A stretch of 64,000 nucleotides of DNA from Pseudomonas moraviensis (GTDB taxonomy: Bacteria; Pseudomonadota; Gammaproteobacteria; Pseudomonadales; Pseudomonadaceae). Shown one piece after another: positions 1-8,391 of this stretch. Both the position numbers and the translations under genes were made by a program. The DNA lies in NCBI RefSeq assembly GCF_900105805.1, contig NZ_LT629788.1:2356001-2420000 (forward strand). The letters run 5' to 3'. Under the pieces are notes generated by a model that saw only the letters and a program-made list of their open reading frames with translations, made no database searches and was not told the origin of the DNA. Within the stretch, counting starts at the first letter, position 1. Each line of letters opens with the position of its first letter.

Positions 1-2
1 AG

Positions 3-83
3 CCCAAGTACATCTGCAAGGCTGATCGCCTGAAGCTGGAAGCCGAAGCCGCGCAGGCGCAGGTCGAGAACGTCGAAAGCTGA
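3..83 (+). CDS. C-terminal end of an unidentified protein (partial)
   Basis: Frame 3 is open from the window edge to a TGA at 81-83 and encodes 26 residues ending in an Ala/Glu-rich stretch (LEAEAAQAQVENVES). The other two forward frames stop within the first 35 bases. The composition resembles a helical C-terminal tail. The stop lies one base from the stop of the convergent MFS gene. Nothing identifies the function; the rest of the gene is outside the window. Confidence 0.5.
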   Translation, partial: PKYICKADRLKLEAEAAQAQVENVES

Positions 84-84
84 G

Positions 85-1296
85 TCAGGCTTTCTGCCGC
101 GACGTCAGCCACGTCATCAGCGCCGCCAGCACCAGCAATGCCGCGCTGGCGAAGAAGGTCAGCCGATAGCCGCTGCCGTCGAACAGCAGACCACCAACGG
201 TCGACCCCGAAGCGATCGACAACTGCACCACCGCCACCATCAGCCCCCCGCCCGCTTCGGCATCGTCGGGCAGCGTGCGCGCCAGCCACGACCACCAGCC
301 GACCGGCGCGGCGGTCGCGATCAATCCCCACAAGCCCAGCAACACGAAGGCCGCGACCAGCGAGCTGCCCAGCCCTATAAGTGCCACGGCGATCACCGCC
401 ATCAACAGCGGAATGGCGATCAGCACGCGATAAAGGCCTTTGTTCAGCACTGAACCGATGACCACGGTGCCGATGAACCCGGCCACACCAATGACCAGCA
501 AAATCATCGACAGCACTGAAACGTCGACCCGGGTCACGGTTTCGAGAAACGGTCGCAGGTAAGTGAACAGAACGAACTGGCCCATGAAGAACAGACCTGC
601 ACCGAGCATGCCGAAGGCCACCCGGCGGCTTTTGAACAACGCGAAGACATTGCCCGCGCTGGCTTTGCGTGGCGCGGCGGGGAGCGCAGGCAAGCTGATC
701 CACTGCCAGAGCAGCGCAATGAGCGCCACCGGTATCAGGCAGAAAAACGCCCCGCGCCAGCCAATCACGCTACCGAGATAACTGCCCAACGGCGCCGCCA
801 CGACGGTCGCCAGGGCGTTGCCGCTGTTAAAAATCGCCAGTGCCTTGGGCACGCTGGCGGACGGCACCAGACGCATGGCCAGCGCCGCCGACATCGACCA
901 GAAGCCGCCAATCACCACGCCGATCAATGCGCGACCGATCATGTACACCGTGTAGTTGGGCGCCAGTCCGACCACTAGCCCGGACGCGCACATCAGCGCC
1001 GTCAACAGCAGCAACAGATTTTTGCGATCCATCGAACCAGCAAGCCTGGCGATCGTCAGGCTGGTCAGCACCGCGAACGCGCCGGAGATGGCAATGCCGT
1101 AGCCGGCCAGGCCTTCGCTGATGTGCAGGTCCGTCGCCATCGGCGTGAGCAGACTGACCGGCATGAACTCGGAAGCGATCAGCGCGAAGACACACAAAGT
1201 CATCGCGAAAACGCCGCTCCAGTAAGCCGGTTGCTCGCCAGCGGTGGAGGCGTCCATGGACTGGGCTGTCGGGTTATCGATTACTTGGGCCGTCAT
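85..1296 (-). CDS. MFS exporter, NepI-like (purine nucleoside/sugar efflux type)
   Basis: This is a 403-residue inner-membrane major facilitator protein with about 12 hydrophobic segments. The N-terminal half contains EFMPVSLLTPMATDL, GRALIGVVIGGFWSMSAA and MRLVPSASVPKAL. These resemble, from memory, the E. coli purine ribonucleoside efflux pump NepI and the DHA1 drug/sugar efflux family. I chose the ATG encoding MTAQVIDNP at 1296; the open frame extends 12 codons further but those codons look non-coding. The gene is divergent from a LysR regulator starting at 1428, the usual arrangement for a regulator controlling its neighbouring exporter. The substrate is unknown. The membrane-transport call is firm; the NepI-like label is tentative. 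Confidence 0.85.
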   Translation of the reverse strand: MTAQVIDNPTAQSMDASTAGEQPAYWSGVFAMTLCVFALIASEFMPVSLLTPMATDLHISEGLAGYGIAISGAFAVLTSLTIARLAGSMDRKNLLLLLTALMCASGLVVGLAPNYTVYMIGRALIGVVIGGFWSMSAALAMRLVPSASVPKALAIFNSGNALATVVAAPLGSYLGSVIGWRGAFFCLIPVALIALLWQWISLPALPAAPRKASAGNVFALFKSRRVAFGMLGAGLFFMGQFVLFTYLRPFLETVTRVDVSVLSMILLVIGVAGFIGTVVIGSVLNKGLYRVLIAIPLLMAVIAVALIGLGSSLVAAFVLLGLWGLIATAAPVGWWSWLARTLPDDAEAGGGLMVAVVQLSIASGSTVGGLLFDGSGYRLTFFASAALLVLAALMTWLTSRQKA

Positions 1297-1427
1297 GCAG
1301 AACCTGTTTTGGAAAAGACTTGATCGGAGCAATTTTTGCCCCGCTACTCAGGCTGCAAAGCTTGACGGATTGCGGTTAACTTGATTAGTAGCGGTAATCT
1401 TCATGTGCTTTTGAGATAAATTCAGCA

Positions 1428-2330
1428 ATGAGTAACGCAAAAATCAACGACCTGCAGGCCTTTCTGGCGGTGGCGCAGGAGCAGAGCTTCACCAAAGCCG
1501 CCGCCCGTCTCGGCGTCACGCCGTCTGCGTTGAGCCATACCGTCCGCGCGCTGGAGCAGCGCTTGGGTATTCGCCTGCTGGCCCGGACCACGCGCAATGT
1601 TTCGCCGACCGAAGCGGGTGAGCGCCTGATGCGATCGATTGCGCCGCTGTTCGAGCAGATCAGCGCCGAACTCGAGGCCTTGAGCGAACTGCGCGACAAG
1701 CCCAGCGGTACGCTGCGGATTTCCTGCACGGACGATCAGATTGAATTGTGCATTCGGCCGATGCTCGCCGGGTTCCTGAAGGACTACCCGGACATCACGT
1801 TGGAGTTCTACGTCGATTACGGATTCACCAATGTGGTCAAGGAGCGCTTCGACGCCGGCATTCGTCTCGGTGAATCGATCAGCAAAGACATGATCGCGGT
1901 GCGCATCGGCCCGGACTGGCGCCTGGCGGTGGTCGCCGCGCCCGATTACTTCGCCCGCCACCCGGCACCCGTCACGCCGCATCAGTTGATGGAGCACACC
2001 TGTATCAACATCCGCCATCAACCGGCCGGCGCGATTTACGCCTGGGAGTTTGCGCACAAGGGCCAGGATTTCAGCGTCAAGGTCGACGGGCAATTGGTGT
2101 TCAACAGCATCATGCATGTACTCAATGCCGCCGTGGATGGCATCGGCGTGGCGTACGTGCCCGAGCAATTGGTCGCACCGTATCTGGCGGACGGCCGATT
2201 GGTGGAAGTCCTGGAAGAGTGGTGCCCGACGTTTCAGGGCTATCACCTGTATTACCCGAACCGGCGCCAAGGCTCGGCAGCGTTCGCGGCGTTTGTCGAA
2301 GCACTGAAGCTGAACACCGCTCCCCTGTAG
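1428..2330 (+). CDS. LysR-family transcriptional regulator
   Basis: A 300-residue LysR-type regulator. The N-terminal winged helix-turn-helix covers roughly residues 5-65, with the family pattern FTKAAARLGVTPSALSHTVRALEQRLGIRLL followed by TEAGERL broken here as two separate motifs. A periplasmic-binding-protein-like effector domain follows from about residue 90. It is divergent from the MFS exporter at 85-1296, with 131 bp between starts that should hold both promoters. The TAG stop lies inside the first arm of a REP element, so the repeat abuts or defines the gene end. The effector is unknown. Confidence 0.9.
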   Translation: MSNAKINDLQAFLAVAQEQSFTKAAARLGVTPSALSHTVRALEQRLGIRLLARTTRNVSPTEAGERLMRSIAPLFEQISAELEALSELRDKPSGTLRISCTDDQIELCIRPMLAGFLKDYPDITLEFYVDYGFTNVVKERFDAGIRLGESISKDMIAVRIGPDWRLAVVAAPDYFARHPAPVTPHQLMEHTCINIRHQPAGAIYAWEFAHKGQDFSVKVDGQLVFNSIMHVLNAAVDGIGVAYVPEQLVAPYLADGRLVEVLEEWCPTFQGYHLYYPNRRQGSAAFAAFVEALKLNTAPL

Positions 2331-2414
2331 GAGTGAGCCTGCTCGCGATTGCGTCCGGTCAGACAACCCTGCATCGCCTGACACGCTGCTATCGCGAGCA
2401 GGCTCGCTCCTACA
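2326..2414. repeat. REP pair (REPIN-like), inverted arms
   Basis: The arm at 2326-2349 (TGTAGGAGTGAGCCTGCTCG and on) is followed by its near-exact inverse at 2391-2414, separated by 41 bp. This is the typical P. fluorescens REP doublet mobilised by RAYT transposases. The first arm overlaps the stop codon of the LysR gene. Confidence 0.85.
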
Positions 2415-2458
2415 AGGATCGGGGCAGATCGACAATCTTTTTCGTCACTCATACCCCT

Positions 2459-2540
2459 GTAGGAGTGAGCCTGCTCGCGAAGAGGCCAGATCAGATACAC
2501 CCATGTTGAATGACCCACCGCTTTCGCGAGCAAGCTCACC
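2459..2540. repeat. Second REP pair with a degraded right arm
   Basis: A REP arm at 2459-2482 in the same orientation as the previous doublet is followed by a shortened inverse arm at 2522-2540 (TTTCGCGAGCAAGCTCACC). The right arm lacks the TCCTACA end, so it looks partly decayed. Confidence 0.75.
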
Positions 2541-2571
2541 AATGCGCCGCACCAAATTACCGCCACCCAAC

Positions 2572-2601
2572 AAAAAGGGAGGCCTTTTACAGGCCTCCCT
2601 T
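2572..2601 (-). terminator. Rho-independent terminator of the DUF3618 operon
   Basis: Perfect 11-bp arms (AAGGGAGGCCT at 2575-2585 and AGGCCTCCCTT at 2591-2601) enclose a 5-nt loop. On the minus strand the stem is followed by TTTTT. It lies 12 bp past the stop of the leftward gene 2614-3426. Confidence 0.85.
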
Positions 2602-2613
2602 GGTCTTTCACCT

Positions 2614-3426
2614 TCAGGATGTACCCAGCCCCTGCGACAGATCCGAGGACGACGGCCGCGCCGGATCCGGTCTGGTTTCACCCTCGGTCTGCTCGGTGGT
2701 CCGGGTCACCGTGTCGCGCACCGCTTCATAACCTTCCTGCGCTTTCTGCTTGGCCTTGTCGACCATGCCGGCGCTGGTGCGGCCCATGTAGCGCTGCTCA
2801 GTGGAGGTGGTCGGTAACGCCGCGCCGAGCAACGCACCGAGCGCGACTCCAGCGGCAGCCACCATCAGCGGTTGCTCTTTGAGCAGGTGACTGAACTGTT
2901 GGCCGAGCACTTGCGAATTGCGCGACAAGCGGTCACTGGCGTCATGCATCGCATGGCTCAGATTTTCCTTGGCTGCACCGACATTTTCACCGAGGTGGCT
3001 GGCCTTGCCTTTCAGCGTCTGGTACCCGTCCTTCAGCGAGTCGGTGGTCGAGTGCAGATGCGCGCGCGCACTGTCGACGCCGTCGGCCAAACCATCGGCC
3101 CACTCGCCGGCCTTGTCCTGATCCGGTCCGCTGCGATAGGTCGGTTGCGGCACGGGCGGGCGATTCTGGCTGATCATCAGCCAGAGCAGGCCCACCGATG
3201 TCAGCACCGCCGGCACCGGGTTATTGCGCACGCTGGTGCCGAGGTTGGTGAAGAACGTCGAGCCATTGCTCTGCATCATCCCCCAGGCCTGATCAATCAT
3301 CTGCCCGGGGGTGAATTTGCTCTCCAGTTGATCGACGATATTGCCGATGCTCGCGCGTTGCGCATCGATTTCGCGCTCGATCTGTTCCGGGCTTTTTTCC
3401 GCTTCGATATCCAGTTCGCTTTTCAT
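2614..3426 (-). CDS. DUF3618-domain membrane protein
   Basis: A 270-residue protein. The N-terminal part (SPEQIEREIDAQRASIGNIVDQLESKFTPGQ read in pieces) matches the DUF3618 pattern of a short helix that starts with IERdI and ends with LE.kltP. A hydrophobic segment follows near residues 90-110 (PAVLTSVGLLWLMIS), then a long Ala/Glu/Lys amphipathic region, and a second hydrophobic stretch near 195-210 (PLMVAAAGVALGALLGAAL). It is the last gene of a three-gene leftward operon; its ATG overlaps the preceding stop as ATGA, implying translational coupling. The family is common in stress or envelope contexts of pseudomonads, but its molecular role is not known. Confidence 0.8.
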   Translation of the reverse strand: MKSELDIEAEKSPEQIEREIDAQRASIGNIVDQLESKFTPGQMIDQAWGMMQSNGSTFFTNLGTSVRNNPVPAVLTSVGLLWLMISQNRPPVPQPTYRSGPDQDKAGEWADGLADGVDSARAHLHSTTDSLKDGYQTLKGKASHLGENVGAAKENLSHAMHDASDRLSRNSQVLGQQFSHLLKEQPLMVAAAGVALGALLGAALPTTSTEQRYMGRTSAGMVDKAKQKAQEGYEAVRDTVTRTTEQTEGETRPDPARPSSSDLSQGLGTS

Positions 3427-3851
3427 GAGACTTTCCTCCGCAGCGCTTCCTGATCCTTGTTCAAGGCGTCGAGGGTGCGATCAGGTTTGAAGTGAGACGG
3501 CTCGAATTGCTTTTTCCCGGATTGCAGCATGGCGAAGCCGATGATCATTACCACCACGCCAACGATCAACGCGGCCAGCCACGGCGCCATGAACAGGCTC
3601 AAGCCATAGACCGCCGACATCAGCAGAATGATGAAGCCGGCGAGGAACACAATCGCACCGCCGGCCACCGCGCCGATGCCAGCCTTCAGCGTGCTGAGGC
3701 TGTTGTGCAATTCGGCTTTGGCCAGCGCCAGTTCCTTGGTGAACAACGCCGGTACTTCGCGGGACAGCTGCCGCAACAAGCCCACCACCGAAGCATCATC
3801 CGTTTGGCCGAGGGGCCTTGCCCCGCTCAGATCAGATTCATCTCTGTTCAT
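3423..3851 (-). CDS. Phage-holin-family (holin-X/DUF1469-like) membrane protein
   Basis: A 142-residue protein with two adjacent transmembrane helices at about residues 60-83 (AGGAIVFLAGFIILLMSAVYG) and 88-110 (APWLAALIVGVVVMIIGFAML, separated by a short turn). They are preceded by an amphipathic helix (ELALAKAELHNSL), the usual plan of the holin-X superfamily. The ATG at 3851 overlaps the upstream stop by one base (TGATG), and a GTG three bases earlier is a less likely start. Its 3-prime end overlaps the DUF3618 start. Despite the family name, no phage genes are nearby. Related genes usually sit beside DUF883/DUF3618 proteins, suggesting an envelope or ribosome-associated stress module rather than lysis. 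Confidence 0.8.
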   Translation of the reverse strand: MNRDESDLSGARPLGQTDDASVVGLLRQLSREVPALFTKELALAKAELHNSLSTLKAGIGAVAGGAIVFLAGFIILLMSAVYGLSLFMAPWLAALIVGVVVMIIGFAMLQSGKKQFEPSHFKPDRTLDALNKDQEALRRKVS

Positions 3852-4501
3852 CACAGTTCTCCTTTGGCTTCGGGTGCATGCGGTACGGAAGCCGCTGCGA
3901 AATCAGAGGGGTGATCATGCTCATTAGGTGAGGTGGGAGTGATGCCAGTGGCCAGTCCCGGATTGGTTTGGGACGAGGACGGCACTGACGATTCATAGGG
4001 TCGCTGCGCGCCGTAATCGCCTGGTGGTGGCGTCGAAGTCGTGCCTGCCGCTGGATCGTGTTCGGCGCTGACCGTTGCCGCCGCAGCCGTGCCTGCCTTG
4101 AGAAACCGCGACAGGCCGAAACCGATGGCAATGCTGCCGGCGATAAACAGGCCCGGATTGTTGCGCGCCAGATCCGCCGCATCGTGCAGCAACTGTTCGG
4201 CACTCTTGCCGCGCAGATTGTCCGCCAGCCCGGTCATGGATTCCGCCATGTCGTTGATGTAATCGGACATGCCTAACGTGTCTTTGTCCTGCAGTTCCGA
4301 AACGAAGCTTTTCGCGCCTTGCGCCAACGCTTCGATCTGCTCGGCCGCCGTGTCGCGATACTGACCGAATTGCGCATCGGCCTGTTCGCGCGCGCCGCCC
4401 AATGCTTCGCTGACGTTGTCTTTCAGATGATCGAAACCTTGCTCAGGCTTGCCGTTTGGATCACCTGATTCATACCCTGCCCTGCTGTCTGACGTATTCA
4501 T
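3851..4501 (-). CDS. Hypothetical protein with one membrane anchor, stress-module type
   Basis: A 216-residue protein, first gene of the three-gene operon. It has a charged N-terminal half that looks like a long amphipathic helix (KDNVSEALGGAREQADAQFGQ, YRDTAAEQIEALAQGAKSFV). One hydrophobic segment, about residues 118-135 (NPGLFIAGSIAIGFGLSRFL), resembles the C-terminal anchor of DUF883/ElaB-like proteins. A low-complexity Pro/Thr/Ser tail of about 70 residues follows and is probably disordered. The conserved pattern of helix, NPGL and membrane segment is shared with many Pseudomonas proteins next to holin-X/DUF3618 genes. No enzymatic motif is visible. Confidence 0.75.
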   Translation of the reverse strand: MNTSDSRAGYESGDPNGKPEQGFDHLKDNVSEALGGAREQADAQFGQYRDTAAEQIEALAQGAKSFVSELQDKDTLGMSDYINDMAESMTGLADNLRGKSAEQLLHDAADLARNNPGLFIAGSIAIGFGLSRFLKAGTAAAATVSAEHDPAAGTTSTPPPGDYGAQRPYESSVPSSSQTNPGLATGITPTSPNEHDHPSDFAAASVPHAPEAKGEL

Positions 4502-4575
4502 GTCGCCCCTCGCCTTCTCACTGAAAACGCAAAAACGGGACTACACGGCAACAATGCCTCGAGCCCCCACATAGA

Positions 4576-4604
4576 TGAGGACGGAGCGGCTTGCGCGAGA
4601 GTTC
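4576..4604 (-). promoter_or_regulatory. Possible AlgU/sigma-E-type promoter for the DUF3618 operon
   Basis: On the minus strand, GAACTC (604-599) is followed after 17 nt by TCCTCA (581-576), about 75 nt upstream of the ATG at 4501. The -35-like element fits the AlgU consensus GAACTT in five of six positions; the -10-like element is a poor match. This is a suggestion only. No other gene is visible in 4502-4799. Confidence 0.22.
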
Positions 4605-4799
4605 AAAGAGGTTGATGAGCGTGCAACGTATGGCCGGGATCACCGACGAAAGGTTGCGCCTTGAGAGATTGCCTTGAGCTTCTGCGCCTGTCTGCGGTCA
4701 AGACATGGCACGGGGGTTCATCCTGATCACGCCAGTGAAACCCGCAACGCCGCCGATAGATGGCAGAATCCCCCTACCCTGATCACTTCGGAGACCGCA

Positions 4800-6656
4800 A
4801 TGCTTCGCCTGTTCGAACAAAGGCTCGACCCTTTCCCACCCGATGAGGCGCCGCCACCGCCAGTCGGCCTCATGCGATTCCTGTGGGCCTGCACCCGAGG
4901 CGCACGCGGTTACATCCTTGCCTTTGCGTTGCTCAGCGCCAGCGTGTCGATCTACGAGGCGTGGCTGTTTTCCTTCCTCGGGCAAGTGGTGGATCTGCTT
5001 TCGACCTGGCAATCCGGGGGCGCCGCCGGTGCCGAGGAAAGCCGCGTATTGTGGGGCATCGGCATTGTGCTGGTGGTCAGCATTGGCCTGGTGGCGCTGC
5101 GCACCATGGTCCAGCACCAGATCCTCGCGATCAATCTGCCGCTGCGCCTGCGCTGGGACTTCCATCGGCTGATGCTGCGGCAAAGCCTGTCGTTCTTCTC
5201 CGATGAATTCTCCGGCCGGGTCACCACCAAAGTCATGCAAACCGCGTTGTCGGTGCGTGAAGTGCTGTTCACCCTGATCGAAATCCTTCCCGGCATCGGC
5301 GTCTACTTCATCGCCATCATTGCGCTGGCCGGTGGCTTTGCGCTGAAGCTGATGCTGCCGTTTCTGGCGTGGATCGTTCTGTTCGGGCTGGCGATGGTGT
5401 ATTTCGTCCCGCGTCTGGGCAAGGTCGGCCAGGAGCAGGCCGATGCACGCTCCTCGATGACCGGACGGATTGCCGACGCCTACACCAACATCACCACGGT
5501 CAAACTGTTCTCGCACTCCAAGCGTGAGGCGCATTTTGCTCGCGCGGCGATGGAAGATTTCAAGCTCACCGGCTTCCGCCAGATGCGTCTGGTCAGCCAG
5601 TTCGAAATCGTCAACCAGGCGCTGGTGGTCGCGCTGATTCTCGGTGCCGGTGGTTATGCGTTGTGGCTGTGGCATCAGGGCGAGGTCGGCACCGGTGCTG
5701 TTGCGGCGATCACTGCGATGGCGTTGCGCATCAATGGCATGTCGCACTGGATCATGTGGCAGATGACCTCCCTGTTCGAAAACATCGGCACCGTGCAGGA
5801 CGGCATGGCCACCCTGACCAGCGGCCCGAAAGTCCAGGACGCGCCGGACGCCAAAGTGCTGGAGCCTGCCGGCGGCGAAGTGGTTTTCGACAATGTCAGC
5901 TTCAATTACAACGGCGAGCGCCAGGTGCTCGACGACCTGACGCTGCACATTCGCCCCGGCGAAAAAATCGGTCTGGTTGGCCGCTCCGGTGCGGGCAAGT
6001 CGACGCTGATCAACCTGCTGCTGCGTTTCTATGACGTCGATCGCGGCGAGATTCGCATCGATGGGCAGAACATCGCCAAGGTCACGCAGGACAGCCTGCG
6101 CAGTGTGATCGGCATGGTCACTCAGGATACGTCGCTGCTGCACCGCTCGATTCGCGACAACATCGCCTACGGTCGACCGGACGCCACCGACGCGGACATC
6201 CACCGCGCCGCGGTGAACGCCCAGGCCGATGGTTTCATCAGCCAGTTGAGCGACAAGCAGGGCCACAGCGGCTACGACACGCTGGTTGGCGAACGCGGCA
6301 TCAAACTCTCCGGCGGCCAGCGCCAACGCATCGCCATCGCCCGGGTGATGCTGAAGAACGCGCCGATCCTGCTGCTCGACGAAGCCACCAGCGCGCTGGA
6401 TTCCGAAGTCGAAGTGGCGATCCAGGAAAGCCTCGACGAAATGATGCAGGGCAAAACCGTGATCGCCATCGCCCACCGCTTGTCGACCATCGCGGCAATG
6501 GACCGCCTGATCGTCATGGACGAAGGCCGCATCATCGAACAAGGCACCCACGCGCAATTGCTTGAGAAGAACGGCACCTACGCGCGGCTGTGGCAGCACC
6601 AGAGCGGCGGGTTCCTCGATGAGGATCGCGGTTTGGTTGAGGTGATGGAGGAGTAA
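4800..6656 (+). CDS. ABC exporter, fused permease and ATPase
   Basis: A 618-residue half-transporter that should dimerise in the inner membrane. The N-terminal membrane domain (about residues 30-330) carries six hydrophobic segments; the C-terminal ATPase (about 370-610) has Walker A GRSGAGKST, signature LSGGQRQRIAIAR, Walker B ILLLDEATSAL and switch histidine IAHRLST. I chose the ATG encoding MLRLFEQRLDPFP, because the 42 codons upstream in the frame look non-coding. The family covers lipid, drug and peptide exporters, and the substrate cannot be told from the sequence. It is a single-gene unit, with a stem-loop at 6666-6683 separating it from the convergent kinase gene. Confidence 0.88.
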   Translation: MLRLFEQRLDPFPPDEAPPPPVGLMRFLWACTRGARGYILAFALLSASVSIYEAWLFSFLGQVVDLLSTWQSGGAAGAEESRVLWGIGIVLVVSIGLVALRTMVQHQILAINLPLRLRWDFHRLMLRQSLSFFSDEFSGRVTTKVMQTALSVREVLFTLIEILPGIGVYFIAIIALAGGFALKLMLPFLAWIVLFGLAMVYFVPRLGKVGQEQADARSSMTGRIADAYTNITTVKLFSHSKREAHFARAAMEDFKLTGFRQMRLVSQFEIVNQALVVALILGAGGYALWLWHQGEVGTGAVAAITAMALRINGMSHWIMWQMTSLFENIGTVQDGMATLTSGPKVQDAPDAKVLEPAGGEVVFDNVSFNYNGERQVLDDLTLHIRPGEKIGLVGRSGAGKSTLINLLLRFYDVDRGEIRIDGQNIAKVTQDSLRSVIGMVTQDTSLLHRSIRDNIAYGRPDATDADIHRAAVNAQADGFISQLSDKQGHSGYDTLVGERGIKLSGGQRQRIAIARVMLKNAPILLLDEATSALDSEVEVAIQESLDEMMQGKTVIAIAHRLSTIAAMDRLIVMDEGRIIEQGTHAQLLEKNGTYARLWQHQSGGFLDEDRGLVEVMEE

Positions 6657-6665
6657 TCAGGCTGG

Positions 6666-6683
6666 AGGGCCGGAGCCGGCCCT
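6666..6683. terminator. Stem-loop between convergent genes
   Basis: AGGGCCGGAGCCGGCCCT is a near-perfect palindrome in the 39-bp gap between the ABC exporter (+) and the histidine kinase (-). There is no T run, so it may act as a barrier or weak bidirectional terminator. Confidence 0.4.
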
Positions 6684-6695
6684 TCATCGATTCGC

Positions 6696-7841
6696 CTACA
6701 GGGTGAAGAGGCTGTCGGCATCCACCGGAAGCTTGACGCAAAATACGGTTCCGCCTGGCAGATCAGAGCTCACCTCAATGGAGCCGGCATGCGAGGCGAC
6801 GATTTCCGAGGCGATAAACAGGCCGAGTCCAAGCCCAGCGACAGGTCCGTGATCAACTACGGAGCGCTGCGAGAACCGTCCCATTGGATTGAAAATGAAC
6901 GGCAACACATCTTCAGGAATCGGCTCGCCGCCGTTGTGCACCGTGAACACCGCGCAGTCCTCGCGGGCCTGCAACTCGACCGAGACCGGAAACTGATTGT
7001 CGCCGTGGGTCACCGCATTGCTGATGATGTTGGAAAAGACCTGCTCCATCCTGGCGCCATCGAACGCTCCCATCACCGGTTCCTTCGCATCGAATAGAAC
7101 GTTGGCCTGCGGATGAAAGGCGCGGATTTCCTCGACAACCCGCTCGCACAACGGATTGAGATCGATCTGGACTTTTTTCACCGGAATCCCCGGTCCGATC
7201 TGGCAGCGCGTCAGATCCAGCAGGTCGCCAACGATCTGAGTGGCCCGTTGCACGCTGGCATAAATCTGCCTGGCCAGTTTGCCGGTACGGGGGTCGACGT
7301 TTTCGGTACGCCGCAACATATCCGCGCCGAGCAGAATCGCCCCCAAGGGCGTGCGCAAGTCATGACCGAGAATCCCCAGAAACACGTTGCGCGAAGCCTC
7401 GACGGCGCGTGAATAGCTGGCAATCGACTCAGCCAGTGCCTGATCGATCGCTTCGTGGAAACGCGTCATGTCGTCGACATTCACCGATTTTCCATCCTTG
7501 ACCTGACGCAGCCACTGGCTCAGTACACTGGTGCGCAGCGCGCGGTATTCCGAAACCATCTGGTCGATGGTGAAACCGGCCATCAGCCGCGTCACGGCGT
7601 GGGTTTCAGCAGCCGTTTCTTCATCATCGCGCGGCGCTTGGCCATGAGCCTTGGCCAGTTGCTCGCTAACCGTCTGCCGGGTGCGCAGATCGATAACGAT
7701 GGCCCGCAACATCTGCTCGGCGTGATCACGCAGCGCAACGTTATCGAGCTCCGCACCGGGTGTCTCGATGGTGCGGGCGAAATCTTCCCAGGCCTGCAGG
7801 ATCGGCTCTAGGTTTTCGAGAATGAAATCTGGCAGGCGCAT
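6696..7841 (-). CDS. Sensor histidine kinase with RsbRD-like N-terminal domain
   Basis: A 381-residue kinase without transmembrane segments, so probably cytosolic. Residues about 10-145 form a helical region resembling the RsbRD/RsbT co-antagonist N-terminal domain (helical, with a GFTIDQMVSEYRALR motif). The HisKA box is FLGILGHDLRTPLGAIL with H160 as the phosphorylation site. The catalytic domain has an N box (IISNAVTHGDN) and a G box (GLGLGLFIASEIVASHAG). No receiver gene is adjacent, so it is an orphan kinase. The 170 bp upstream (7842-8011) shows no gene. This architecture is common in Pseudomonas, often beside receiver proteins; its signal is unknown. Confidence 0.85.
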   Translation of the reverse strand: MRLPDFILENLEPILQAWEDFARTIETPGAELDNVALRDHAEQMLRAIVIDLRTRQTVSEQLAKAHGQAPRDDEETAAETHAVTRLMAGFTIDQMVSEYRALRTSVLSQWLRQVKDGKSVNVDDMTRFHEAIDQALAESIASYSRAVEASRNVFLGILGHDLRTPLGAILLGADMLRRTENVDPRTGKLARQIYASVQRATQIVGDLLDLTRCQIGPGIPVKKVQIDLNPLCERVVEEIRAFHPQANVLFDAKEPVMGAFDGARMEQVFSNIISNAVTHGDNQFPVSVELQAREDCAVFTVHNGGEPIPEDVLPFIFNPMGRFSQRSVVDHGPVAGLGLGLFIASEIVASHAGSIEVSSDLPGGTVFCVKLPVDADSLFTL

Positions 7842-8011
7842 GGCTGTAGTCCATAGAGGAAATCCATCTGCGCCGACAGGCGAGCCGGCGCAGACAGTGA
7901 AAGAACAAACTCAGGAGTACAGAAGGTACGGCTGACCTCTTGCAGCCTACCATCAATGCAGTGGTTCAACGCGGGAGGAAAATCGGCAACAGCCGCTTGT
8001 GACGAAAGCCA

Positions 8012-8362
8012 TCAGAACACTTGACTACCTGTGCTTGCGCTGCTGCCCGGAACGCTCAAGTCGCCATCCGGAAAAGCACCACCCTCAATGTGGTAGACCT
8101 TCGGTTCTGCGGAAAAATAATCCTCCAGCCCCAGCATGAACCGCTGGTGGTCTTCACTCTCCTCAAACCCCGGAGAGTGATCCTCAAGCGAGCGCCAGCG
8201 CACGATCAAATTGAATTGCTCGGGCGTTTCGATACCTTGCGCCAGCAAGTGCCCGCCGTATCCCTTGGCACGGGTGAGCAACGGTTCGACTTCGGCAAAT
8301 GCGCGTCGGAAGGCTTCAGTCTGTTGCGGGTGAACGGGCAGGACTGCGATTTCGTAAACCAT
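8012..8362 (-). CDS. Antibiotic-biosynthesis-monooxygenase (ABM) fold protein
   Basis: A 116-residue protein whose first 95 residues fit the ABM dimeric alpha-beta barrel: EIAVLPVHPQQTEAFRRAF, then GGHLLAQGIETPEQFNLIVRW, then SLEDHSPGFEESEDHQRFM. Members act as cofactor-free quinone monooxygenases, haem-degrading enzymes or stress proteins. The C-terminal 20 residues (Ser/Gly-rich) are probably disordered. It starts 29 bp after the NAD(P)H-dependent quinone-type oxidoreductase gene with a GGAGAA ribosome site, so the two are probably co-transcribed. Co-location with a quinone oxidoreductase fits a role in handling quinones or reactive electrophiles. Confidence 0.8.
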   Translation of the reverse strand: MVYEIAVLPVHPQQTEAFRRAFAEVEPLLTRAKGYGGHLLAQGIETPEQFNLIVRWRSLEDHSPGFEESEDHQRFMLGLEDYFSAEPKVYHIEGGAFPDGDLSVPGSSASTGSQVF

Positions 8363-8391
8363 GACGTTTCTCCAGAATGAGTTGAACGCGT

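Noticed and set aside
3423..3851. Prophage lysis gene
   Set aside because: The holin-X-like protein has no phage neighbours and is coupled to DUF3618 and an anchored helical protein.
4698..6599. 633-residue frame antisense to the ABC exporter
   Set aside because: Shadow of an ABC transporter with all nucleotide-binding motifs; composition is His/Gln/Asp-rich, typical of complement frames.
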